Assembly (NCBI RefSeq): GCF_007197645.1
Contig: NZ_VKGK01000031.1
Span: 1 to 63,379, forward strand
Source of the DNA: Shewanella hanedai
Lineage (GTDB): Bacteria; Pseudomonadota; Gammaproteobacteria; Enterobacterales; Shewanellaceae
DNA: 63,379 bases
Direction of reading: 5' to 3'
The notes below the pieces were generated by a model. That model worked only from the letters and a program-made list of their open reading frames with translations, was not told where the DNA came from and ran no database searches. Numbering within the stretch: position 1 is the stretch's first letter; every line of letters starts with the position of its first letter. Below, in pieces: positions 37,042-45,175 of this stretch. Made by a program: the position numbers and the translations under genes.

Positions 37042-38247
37042 CTAACTAATGAGTTTGAAGGTAATTGGAATGCAGCATATTACGATGAGAGAACGCCATA
37101 CTGGCGAGTCATAAAATGTAGTGGCTAAGCGAACACCGAACATGGCTTGGAGCAAAGTGAATTGCTTCAGCAGTACGATGGCTACACCGCTGAGGATAAA
37201 AGTCAGTATGGTTACCATAATGCCTTCTAGAATCATCGGCAGTTGATAGCGGGTTAAGCAGTACGCCACCACAATGATAATGGTTTGATGAAAAATATAT
37301 ATTGGAAATACCCAAGGGTTGAGCTGATTGATGATGGCAGATTTTTCACTCAGAAAACGACTGGCAATAGAGACCACGGCAAAGACAGGCAGAGTTTTCG
37401 CCAGCGTATAGATAAGTAAGCCAATCGCGACAGCAGTGGTATTATTTTGTAGGGGGTCTGATTGCCAAATAAATTCAAATGCACCTTGAAGTAAAACAAG
37501 CGCGGTGAGGGCAAAGAGTGATATTGACGCCCAAGAGGCTTTGAGCTGCTGCCAAAACGGGGGGTGACTTCCGAACAGAAATCCAAATAACAGAAAATAG
37601 AGGCCATAAACTTCTCTAATTTGCTCGCCTGCTAACAGTGTTTCAATTAACGCCACTGACAGTATTGATATCCCGAATTGAATCTTTAGGTGTTTACTCA
37701 GAAAGTGAGTCACTTTCAAGCCCCATTTGCTGGTTAAGAGTGGGGATGCAAGTAATATCATCACACTGAACTGCCATAGGGAGCGTAAAAACCATAAGTG
37801 ATTAACATCGAAATGTGGCCAAATTCCACTCTGGTAATCGTCGAAATAGTGCTGTGGGTCGACATAGAGTGCAAACAGAAATGGGCCAAAATCCAAAGGC
37901 ATTTTCCCAGCTTGAGTCATCTCAATATAGAGCTGAGGTGGGATCACCAGCAATATTCCAATGAGGAGTGGAAACAGCAATTGAATACTTCGGGTTAATA
38001 TTAATTGCCAATCTCGGCGTTTATTCCACATAAACCTAAGGGCCACACCTGAGATAAACCAGAGTAACCCCATCCTCCAAGGCGATATGATCAGCAGCAG
38101 ATTTTTTAATTGATCCGATGATGCTTCATGTTTGAAATGAAAGCCCCAATCAGGCACGTAAACCATGCCGATATGGAACAACATCAGCACCCCAACAGCA
38201 ATCACTCTGAGCCAGTCTAGTTGGTGAAGTCGATTAGATTGCATCAT
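37042..38247 (-). CDS. acyltransferase family membrane protein (acyltransferase 3-type)
   Basis: A 401-residue protein with about 10-11 spans. The family start LHQLDWLRVIAVGVLMLFHIGMVY and the SGVALRFMW region are typical of OafA-like acyltransferases, which O-acylate glycans or lipids at the inner membrane. The gene is divergent from a LytTR-type regulator 166 bp away, a recurring pair in marine gammaproteobacteria. The substrate is not visible. Confidence 0.85.
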   Translation of the reverse strand: MMQSNRLHQLDWLRVIAVGVLMLFHIGMVYVPDWGFHFKHEASSDQLKNLLLIISPWRMGLLWFISGVALRFMWNKRRDWQLILTRSIQLLFPLLIGILLVIPPQLYIEMTQAGKMPLDFGPFLFALYVDPQHYFDDYQSGIWPHFDVNHLWFLRSLWQFSVMILLASPLLTSKWGLKVTHFLSKHLKIQFGISILSVALIETLLAGEQIREVYGLYFLLFGFLFGSHPPFWQQLKASWASISLFALTALVLLQGAFEFIWQSDPLQNNTTAVAIGLLIYTLAKTLPVFAVVSIASRFLSEKSAIINQLNPWVFPIYIFHQTIIIVVAYCLTRYQLPMILEGIMVTILTFILSGVAIVLLKQFTLLQAMFGVRLATTFYDSPVWRSLIVICCIPITFKLIS

Positions 38248-38413
38248 GTTTCTCTCTTATTCTTTAGCCAAATCCATAGAAGGTGACTTGTTTACCGTAA
38301 TAGTATTCTGCAAACTGTATCGATAAACAGGGTTGGCCTTGTCGCTACTTCGCTGAAATGAAAGAAATTAGTGATAAGTGGTGGGATATAGGGATAAAAG
38401 GAAAGGTTGGAAG

Positions 38414-39286
38414 ATGCTATTTACTCCGCTTCATTTTCAAAATAATAAAATGCGTTATGAAACGATTGCCTTGTTGCTGTATTTCTTTATCAACGCCAGC
38501 ATAAATGCCACTTCCGTGGTCATGGAAGCCAATCGAACTGACATGACAGATTTTGCTGTGTGGGAACCGTTTGTGTGGGAGTTCTCAAGTGCGATTTCAA
38601 CCTTAATATTATTCCCATTGATCGCGATGTTTATGTCAAAGCAACCTTGGCAATGGCAACAGTCTAGGTCTTCATTATTGACCTATTTGGCTGCAGCGTT
38701 AGTGTTCTCTTTTTGTCATATTGGGTTAATGGTCTGTATAAGAGAGGTCAGCTACCTGTTTTCATCCCTTAATTATGACTTTGCAACATCTGCTTCTGAG
38801 CTCAGATATGAACTGACTTATGAGTTAAGAAAAGATGTCTGGAGCTTCTGTTTTTTTGTCATCGTTATCGCCGCTTATCGGCAAATCCTAGGGCAATATT
38901 TGGGGGATGTCCGCTGTATTGATAACCACCAAAATGAAACCAAGTCACTGACAAAACATCTGCTGGTCAAAAAGCTAGGTAAAGAGTTTTTGATTAAAAC
39001 CAAACAAATAGAGTGGGTTCAATCGGCAGGAAACTATGTCAATTTACATATTGAAGGCCAAGTTTACCCAACTCGAAGTACATTAGCGGATTTTATTGAG
39101 CGGGATGCCACAGATTTTTTATGTCGAATTCACCGCTCCTTTGCGGTTAATTTAAATTACGTTAATTACATTGAATCCATGCCAAGCGGTGATGCTGAAG
39201 TGACGATGCATTCAGGAGATAAACTGCGTGTTTCTCGCCGTTATAAAGAGGAGTTTCATCGAATGAAAACACATTCAGTGACATGA
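38414..39286 (+). CDS. membrane-bound LytTR family transcriptional regulator
   Basis: About 290 residues. Four hydrophobic spans (about residues 20-160) form a membrane-integrated sensor. The C-terminal LytTR DNA-binding domain (about 190-285) shows KQIEWVQSAGNYVNLHI, FLCRIHRSFAVNLNYV and ESMPSGDAEVTMHSGDKLRVSRRYKEEF. There is no receiver domain, so the membrane part probably senses the signal. The start at ATG 38414 was preferred to GTG 38378. It is divergent from the acyltransferase gene, which it may regulate. Confidence 0.85.
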   Translation: MLFTPLHFQNNKMRYETIALLLYFFINASINATSVVMEANRTDMTDFAVWEPFVWEFSSAISTLILFPLIAMFMSKQPWQWQQSRSSLLTYLAAALVFSFCHIGLMVCIREVSYLFSSLNYDFATSASELRYELTYELRKDVWSFCFFVIVIAAYRQILGQYLGDVRCIDNHQNETKSLTKHLLVKKLGKEFLIKTKQIEWVQSAGNYVNLHIEGQVYPTRSTLADFIERDATDFLCRIHRSFAVNLNYVNYIESMPSGDAEVTMHSGDKLRVSRRYKEEFHRMKTHSVT

Positions 39287-39603
39287 GTAATAGACGCTTT
39301 AACGTGAAATTTAAAACCTAAGTTCCGGTTACTCGGTGATCGGGTTCGACATTGCTGACGGGATTTCGATTACTCAGTATTTCCCTAGAAACCCAGCTAA
39401 CTTCATCATCATTATCAAGAGCATCTCGATCACCTTTCCCTAAGATAAAACCCTATATTTTCTTAAGCTTGATGGCACATTTCCGTTAATGTTAAATTTA
39501 TGGTTTAATATCATTTGTAGTATTAATGTGATTATTTAAATTGGTAGATGGAAATACCTGCTGTTGGATAAAGGAGTCAAATAAAAATAAATAGAGGATT
39601 TCT
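39287..39603. other. intergenic region between the LytTR gene and the 446-residue secreted protein
   Basis: About 320 bp. It contains two similar motifs (GGTTACTCGGTGATCGGGTTCGAC near 39323 and GATTACTCAGTATTT near 39368), nothing else recognised. The downstream part is AT-rich and probably holds the promoter of the next gene. Confidence 0.5.
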
Positions 39604-40944
39604 ATGAAAGTAAAACAATTATTCAGAGGCTTAGGATGCACGTTATTAGCCTTAACGGGATCATTTTTAAGTGTCCCAACAGTGTCTGCAATGGATGAAG
39701 TGAAAACCCCTCCTTCAGGAGCTATTATGCGGGGCAAGGGGCCTTCAGGTATCAGTTATTGCGATCCTGCAAGAGGAACGAATATAGACGGTGGCTATTG
39801 CCAGATACTTTGGAAAGACCTGCAGACCGGACGATTCAGTCTTAAAAAGTATAATAGTAAGCCGAATTCACAACAGAAAAATGCTTACCTTGAAAGTAAG
39901 TTCAATTTTACACTCATTGAACAAGCACTAGCAGCTGCTAAGACGCTAAATAGTTCAAGGCCAGCTAATGTTGATAAATTTAAGGTATTGCTGAGGATCC
40001 GTGCTGGTGTAGATGCCCCTCAGTGGGTTAAGAGCAAGAGTGGCACTATCGACTGGTATTTTAAAAGTTTTGCAGACAGTCAAAAGTATCAACTACCTGT
40101 ATTTTGGAACAAGGCATATCAAGATTCATACTTGTCACTCATGAGAGGTTTAGCCATCAAGTATGACGATAACGAATTAATCGGCATGGTCGCCGCCTCT
40201 ATGTGCATGACAACTCATGCTGAAATCATGTGGAATCGTACTGGGCGTAAGAAAGATGCTGACGGTAACGAGATCCGCAATGGAGATGGGAAAAACCCTC
40301 GTCAGGTGAATATTGCTACGATGACGGACTCGTCCGTCTTAGGGAGTGATGTCTACACCAATCCTAAGGATTATGCCTGTTTAGAAAAGCAGGTGGATAT
40401 TCACAATAATACTTGGAAGCGTACGCCAAGTATTTTTGGTAGTCACCTTTACCAAAAATATTACCTGACTGAAAAAGCCGCAAATGATGCTGCCGATAAT
40501 GAGGGTAAAAGTCGCGGTAAAATTGATGCTGGTGACGCTACAACAGTACTTGGAAAGACTCGAGATATCTTCAATTATTGTCGTGATGAGTTGGGAGACC
40601 GTTGTGTGTTGGGCAACAATAGCCTAAGAGACGATGAAGTCGCCACGGGTAATAATATTTACGATGTGCTGCTTGAGATGGGCCCACCCTTGTACTTCCA
40701 GACCAATGTCTTTGGCTCTGTGGATGATGGTAAAGACCCCAAAGATGCCTTCAGTTATGAAGATATGCTCGGTGCAATGACATTAGCGGGGAATTGGGGA
40801 GCCTTTATGGTGGAGATGGCCATGGGCTGGGATTGTGATAATGAATACGATAAAACAGGCTGTAATAAAGCAGACACTCACTCTGAAGCTAGCAACTTCG
40901 CTACACCGCGTAGTGTGTTAAAGCAAAACAGCACAACAGAGTAA
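39604..40944 (+). CDS. secreted protein of unknown function, possible glycoside-hydrolase-like fold
   Basis: A 446-residue precursor. Signal peptide at residues 1-29 (...TVSAMD). The protein has VLLRIRAGVDAPQWVKSKSG, then PVFWNKAYQDSYLSLMRGLAIKYDDNELIGMV and THAEIMWNR. This looks like the start of a (beta/alpha)8 glycoside-hydrolase barrel (GH-A clan), but I cannot assign a family. Six to eight Cys suggest disulfides. It has its own terminator and is not clearly in an operon. I do not recognise it with confidence. Confidence 0.55.
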   Translation: MKVKQLFRGLGCTLLALTGSFLSVPTVSAMDEVKTPPSGAIMRGKGPSGISYCDPARGTNIDGGYCQILWKDLQTGRFSLKKYNSKPNSQQKNAYLESKFNFTLIEQALAAAKTLNSSRPANVDKFKVLLRIRAGVDAPQWVKSKSGTIDWYFKSFADSQKYQLPVFWNKAYQDSYLSLMRGLAIKYDDNELIGMVAASMCMTTHAEIMWNRTGRKKDADGNEIRNGDGKNPRQVNIATMTDSSVLGSDVYTNPKDYACLEKQVDIHNNTWKRTPSIFGSHLYQKYYLTEKAANDAADNEGKSRGKIDAGDATTVLGKTRDIFNYCRDELGDRCVLGNNSLRDDEVATGNNIYDVLLEMGPPLYFQTNVFGSVDDGKDPKDAFSYEDMLGAMTLAGNWGAFMVEMAMGWDCDNEYDKTGCNKADTHSEASNFATPRSVLKQNSTTE

Positions 40945-40969
40945 GTATTGCCTTAGCAGGTTAATGGCT

Positions 40970-40996
40970 GAAAGGCGGCGTTTATCGCCGCCTTTC
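40970..40996 (+). terminator. terminator after the 446-residue secreted protein gene
   Basis: GAAAGGCGGCG pairs with CGCCGCCTTTC around a 5-base loop, about 25 bp past the stop. Only a short T stretch follows. Confidence 0.82.
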
Positions 40997-41098
40997 TCAT
41001 ATAAAAGCTATAAATAAATCGACTATCTATAGCAAATGGATACACGATTAATAGAGAGTTCTATAGCTGGATATTGAGTGAAGAGCTTTCTATCAACA

Positions 41099-41905
41099 TT
41101 ACTTTCTCATCGATGTATCAAGCTGTTGTTTAATATCTTGGTATATCTTTAATTGGTGTGTTGTTGGTTGTTCAATTTTTAATAACTGCTCCTCGACAAA
41201 GAATTGGGGATTGGTTTTTAACACTTCAGCGTTGTCATTGAATACACGCAGTAGCTCACTGTTATTCACGTCAATCGTAAACTTATCATCAAACTTCTGG
41301 ATATCTAATCGTGGAATGCCAGCATTGGCAATCGCAGCAAACAGTTCTTCATTATTCCTATATTGACCGAAATCTGCATTTCTCAAAAATAGATCAATCC
41401 TACGTTCTTGGCTTCCGCTGCCACCGTTAATTGTGGTCGCGATTAATGCATATTTTCCATCGGGGTCGCAGTAACTGCTCGCGACGCCTTTAAAGCGGTT
41501 ACAGATGATATTATTTCTGGCATTAGTTGAAATTGTTGAACCGGACTTGTGTGTGTCGACAAGGTTATTAATTCTGAACTTTAAAGAGCTAACTTGATAG
41601 TGGGGGAGCTCAGGCCAATCATCGCTATTTAAACGATTAAGAGTTGGCAATGATGTTGTCGCAAGAGCAGACAGGTATAACCCACCGGTATCTAAACCTG
41701 CTTCGACTAAATCGACGGTAAGTGTTACTCGTTCAATCAGTACGCGATCAGCACTATCATTTTTATTCTCTATGTCAGTGATGAGGTCATTGAGTGAGCC
41801 AAGATCAGAATGTCGCTTTAGTTCACTGACCGGATAAGGGGCATTCGCCGATAAAGCGTGAAATGATAATGTGTTAAGGATGATGAGAAGTATGAGTTTA
41901 TTCAT
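41099..41905 (-). CDS. exported protein of unknown function, partner of the upstream membrane protein
   Basis: About 268 residues from ATG 41905, with a signal peptide (MNKLILLIILNTLSFHALSA, cut before NAPYP). The mature part is polar, with a Cys pair (ICNRFKGVASSYC) that may be a disulfide, and a C-terminal region rich in Asn and Gln. No domain was recognised. It starts 7 bp after the preceding membrane protein, so both are almost certainly translated from one transcript. The first in-frame start is at 41944, within the upstream gene. Confidence 0.7.
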   Translation of the reverse strand: MNKLILLIILNTLSFHALSANAPYPVSELKRHSDLGSLNDLITDIENKNDSADRVLIERVTLTVDLVEAGLDTGGLYLSALATTSLPTLNRLNSDDWPELPHYQVSSLKFRINNLVDTHKSGSTISTNARNNIICNRFKGVASSYCDPDGKYALIATTINGGSGSQERRIDLFLRNADFGQYRNNEELFAAIANAGIPRLDIQKFDDKFTIDVNNSELLRVFNDNAEVLKTNPQFFVEEQLLKIEQPTTHQLKIYQDIKQQLDTSMRK

Positions 41906-41912
41906 TTTTAAC

Positions 41913-42485
41913 CTACGGCTTTGGAAGATCATAAGGGTTATCATTTTTATCGTCGCTGCTTATAACATTTATTTGAGGGGCTTCTTGCTCTAGCATTGTG
42001 ATGTGGCCCGGTTCCAGTTTAAATTCTCGAGTGGCAGCAATAGAAATGAGTATTGCTGCAAATAAAAAACAGGCTAATCCAGGTGCTGTTGCCGACATCA
42101 CCACTTTCGCTTCTCCATGGGTCGCGTTTAATTTAAAAGCGCCATCTGCACCAATTAAAAACAGTGCAAAGCCAATCGCGATAAAAGAGAATGCTGAACC
42201 TATGCAGACTATGATAATTGATTGTTTGTTAATAATGCCTTTCATTATCAATGTAATATTGATGGCATGAACTCTTAGCTTTTGGTTATTTGATTGTATA
42301 GTGGAATGCAGTGGCCCATCACTGACACTTTTTATCACATTGATATCTTCTGATGAAATGGGCAGTTGATTAAGAGCTTTGTCGGTTTCGTACCAAACCA
42401 AACCTAAGTTAGCAATAACAATTAAAGCCGCTCCTAATAAAATCCATGCTCTGGCCTTATTAGAAAGCCCCTCATATACAGGCAT
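41913..42485 (-). CDS. membrane protein of unknown function, three spans
   Basis: A 190-residue protein with one span near residues 12-30 and two more near 88-112 and 128-150. A periplasmic stretch between the first and second spans holds NVIKSVSDGPLHSTIQSNNQK. No domain recognised. The stop is 7 bp before the next gene on the same strand. The pair is present as a two-gene operon of unknown role. Confidence 0.7.
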   Translation of the reverse strand: MPVYEGLSNKARAWILLGAALIVIANLGLVWYETDKALNQLPISSEDINVIKSVSDGPLHSTIQSNNQKLRVHAINITLIMKGIINKQSIIIVCIGSAFSFIAIGFALFLIGADGAFKLNATHGEAKVVMSATAPGLACFLFAAILISIAATREFKLEPGHITMLEQEAPQINVISSDDKNDNPYDLPKP

Positions 42486-42858
42486 ATAAACTCCATTTTA
42501 TTGACTCGTAGATACGTCTACCTTCCCTATTAAACATTACTCGCAAAGGGGAATGATAGGATTCTGCGTTAACAGTTTGTTGTTTTTTGCTTTAATTCTC
42601 TAAGATAACGCATAAAGGGGGAATAATGGAAATGAGAATAATGAAACCGTTATTCATTATCTGGAAGGCTATGTGCGTATATAAATTTAGTGCTCTATAT
42701 TAGTTGCTCTAATTATTCATGACCATTCTGTAATCGGGTGTAATACCTGTCTTTTTATTTAGATACTACGCTTATTCTTACATGTTAACGCCATGCCGTG
42801 AGCCTGAAGCTTTATACGGTGTGTCAATGGAAGGAGCGTCGTTATCAATAAACTAATC
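42486..42858. other. upstream region of the CxxCH protein gene, no certain gene
   Basis: This region contains the divergent promoter area of the membrane protein gene. One 25-codon frame (ATG 42626, ending 42703) follows a strong AAAGGGGG, but its sequence has no recognisable feature. AAGGAG at 42831-42836 is the likely ribosome-binding site for the next gene. No riboswitch or repeat was found. Confidence 0.5.
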
Positions 42859-44511
42859 GTGAGTATAGGTCTGGTGGGTCTTAGTTACCTCTCGTGGGGA
42901 GTCACAGCGGAAGAGCAGGGTGTGAATACGAAAGTAGAAAATACCTGCAGTGGCACTTACCCGAGTTACTGGCAAGATGTACAACCCAAATTCAGCGAAA
43001 TGTGGGCCGGTCAAACAGTCAGCAATGCACCGAGTGTTGCTTGGACCGACCCCGTGTTTCAACTATCTGATCGTTATCCTAGGCAACCTGTAGATGATGC
43101 TAGGTATCAAAAATGGCGCGATAAGAAATTCGATGCGCTATTTAAAAGCAATACTAGCCAAGCGATCAAAAAAGCCTTAGCTGATGAATATGCTTGGCTT
43201 GTGTTTGAATATGTTTTGGCTGGCAACATTAATCAACCTGAGCAATTGGACTTTGGGGTTTGCCGTAATCCCGTTCGTCCTTGGTACCACATACCATTCC
43301 AAACTTATGATGCAATGAGTGGTCGTGAATTTACCCATGGTTTAACCCGCGAAGCTCCAGTGACTTTCTCTGTGAATAATGGAACAGGTACCGACAGCTC
43401 GACCATGTGGGCGGTGGGGATCTACAATGCCACCGCCGCATACACACTCGGCACAATGTGGTCTGCAAGCGGTGAAGCTAAGATCCCCACAAGCGATATT
43501 TCCTTTGATGAAGGTGCGGTGATCGCCAAGCCTCTATTCAATACCTCTACAGTTGAACAGTTGCCCGTACTAGCAAATATGCCCAGCTGGAATGCCAACA
43601 TTTCAGATCCGGCTTATTGTAATTGTACTTCTGCAAAAGGTAAAAACCACGAATGCACCTTGGTCGAAGAGAGTAAGCAGTGCAAACGTAGTTATGCCAA
43701 ATGGCAGGAGGTGAAGTTATTGCAATTTGATATTGCTATCAAAGACAGTCGTGCTGAAGGTACAAAATGGGTCTATGGTACGTTTGTCGCCGATGGTCAG
43801 CAAAAAGCGACAGAGAAAGAACCGTGGAAGCGTGTCAGTTTATTAGGGCTTATGTGGGGTAACGACACACCGCCTGAAGGTCAGCTAGCTTATAACTACC
43901 CTGTTAATCCAAGACAAAATGGCTTCGAAGACGCTGTCATTGATTGGGAGACTGTTGATGGATTAAACCGTGTCAGTGGTGAAGGAGTCATGCGTCAATT
44001 GGGGCATTTAGGCTGTAACCAGCGACTCAATGGCCCTGCTGATAATGCCAACTCCTCATGTATGTCTTGTCACGGAACAGCTTCGGTACCCGACCAGTAT
44101 CTCGTCACGCCGCCAATGATCTCGCAATTTTCATCAGCAACTGACTATTCAGCAAAACAAACTCAAGAGTGTGTTGCGCCTATATTGAAGAATCCCATGA
44201 TCGGAATGGACCGCGCTGGTGATACGGCAGCAGTAAGTAATGATGTGAGCTTTGCAGCGTTAGACTCCCTTTATTTCGCCAACGTGGAAGCTGGCGTCCC
44301 GTTCAACACAATGGCTAAAACCGCTAAAGGTGAAGTCAATATCATGGGCGAAGGCGTCCCTGCTTATTCCAGCGGTCGTAAAGAGTGGATCTCCCTTGAT
44401 TATTCACTGCAATCATCCATCGCACTTAAGCAATGGATGCAGTGGCAAAACAATCAATCGATTGAAGCTAAAAAGCGAATAGTGGATAAAGAACTTCGTC
44501 GTAATCGCTAA
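42859..44511 (+). CDS. secreted protein with a single CxxCH haem-binding motif
   Basis: A 550-residue protein counted from GTG 42859, but a better start is ATC at 42844, which lies 7 bases after AAGGAG and gives the positively charged signal peptide NKLIVSIGLVGLSYLSWGVTA. Mature residues include several Cys (CNCTSAKGKNHEC) and a CMSCH motif near residue 398, a c-type haem attachment site. It may be a periplasmic mono-haem cytochrome-like protein. No known family was recognised. It is transcribed alone. Confidence 0.7.
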   Translation: MSIGLVGLSYLSWGVTAEEQGVNTKVENTCSGTYPSYWQDVQPKFSEMWAGQTVSNAPSVAWTDPVFQLSDRYPRQPVDDARYQKWRDKKFDALFKSNTSQAIKKALADEYAWLVFEYVLAGNINQPEQLDFGVCRNPVRPWYHIPFQTYDAMSGREFTHGLTREAPVTFSVNNGTGTDSSTMWAVGIYNATAAYTLGTMWSASGEAKIPTSDISFDEGAVIAKPLFNTSTVEQLPVLANMPSWNANISDPAYCNCTSAKGKNHECTLVEESKQCKRSYAKWQEVKLLQFDIAIKDSRAEGTKWVYGTFVADGQQKATEKEPWKRVSLLGLMWGNDTPPEGQLAYNYPVNPRQNGFEDAVIDWETVDGLNRVSGEGVMRQLGHLGCNQRLNGPADNANSSCMSCHGTASVPDQYLVTPPMISQFSSATDYSAKQTQECVAPILKNPMIGMDRAGDTAAVSNDVSFAALDSLYFANVEAGVPFNTMAKTAKGEVNIMGEGVPAYSSGRKEWISLDYSLQSSIALKQWMQWQNNQSIEAKKRIVDKELRRNR

Positions 44512-45175
44512 CATCAAATTGGGGAGGGGGTGAGAACCCCCGTTTCCTAGCCTTATTGTTAGACTGCGTCTAACAACTAACGTCGTGGGTTTCCCACCCA
44601 CACCCGGGCAAGGAGGACTGCTCGTCCTTATCCTCCTTGCATCCTCCATAACGCCCCAGCGAAGTTGTACTCCTACATGAGTTATTGAAAATACCTAACG
44701 ATTTCGATGGGGCATCCAAGCCCCCCGAAACCTAGTCTCACATCCATGTGAGCCTCACGCTATTTCCTGCTACTCATTCCGGCAACTTCCAACGGGGAGC
44801 TATCGTACTTGCTGGCCGTAGGTGATAGTTCTCCCGTATGAGTCAACAGACTTTATATATTTACACAGCGATCAAAAACAATTCACGACCTTAGTCTATC
44901 AAGCTGTCTCCAATCGTCACATTGTATTGATACGAGTTGATACAAAGCTATATATTTCAAATGAATAGGTACTGTATATTGAATGCCATACGGAAACTAA
45001 GGTATTGTACCCGCCATTAAGGGATGAAGTTGTAAACCAAATCAGTGCGTAGCAGTCAGTTAATCGACCAAGTTTGTGCTCCCTAATCTCTGTCTCTTTT
45101 TATAAAGTGAATTTCCTGAAAATAAGTAATCAGTTAGCCATTAAAGATGGCTAGCACTGTTAATTAGGATGAGAA
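44512..45175. repeat. intergenic array of six palindromes
   Basis: Six stems occur in about 315 bp: GGGGG/CCCCC (44526-44541), GTTAGAC-TGC-GTCTAAC (44558-44574), GTGGG-TTT-CCCAC (44585-44597), GCAAGGAGGA/TCCTCCTTGC (44608-44640), CTCACAT-CC-ATGTGAG (44737-44752) and GGGAGCTATC/GATAGTTCTCCC (44795-44835, two-base bulge). They are unlike ordinary terminators. The rest (44836-45175) is AT-rich and holds no recognised feature, except the promoter region of the next gene. Confidence 0.65.

Noticed and set aside
42626..42703. 25-codon frame with a strong AAAGGGGG
   Set aside because: Very short, no sequence feature; chance match in AT-rich DNA is possible.
44558..44574. GTTAGAC-TGC-GTCTAAC as attC core sites
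   Set aside because: The two 7-mers fit GTTRRRY and RYYYAAC, but they are only 3 bp apart and not flanked by a cassette-type structure; listed only as a palindrome.
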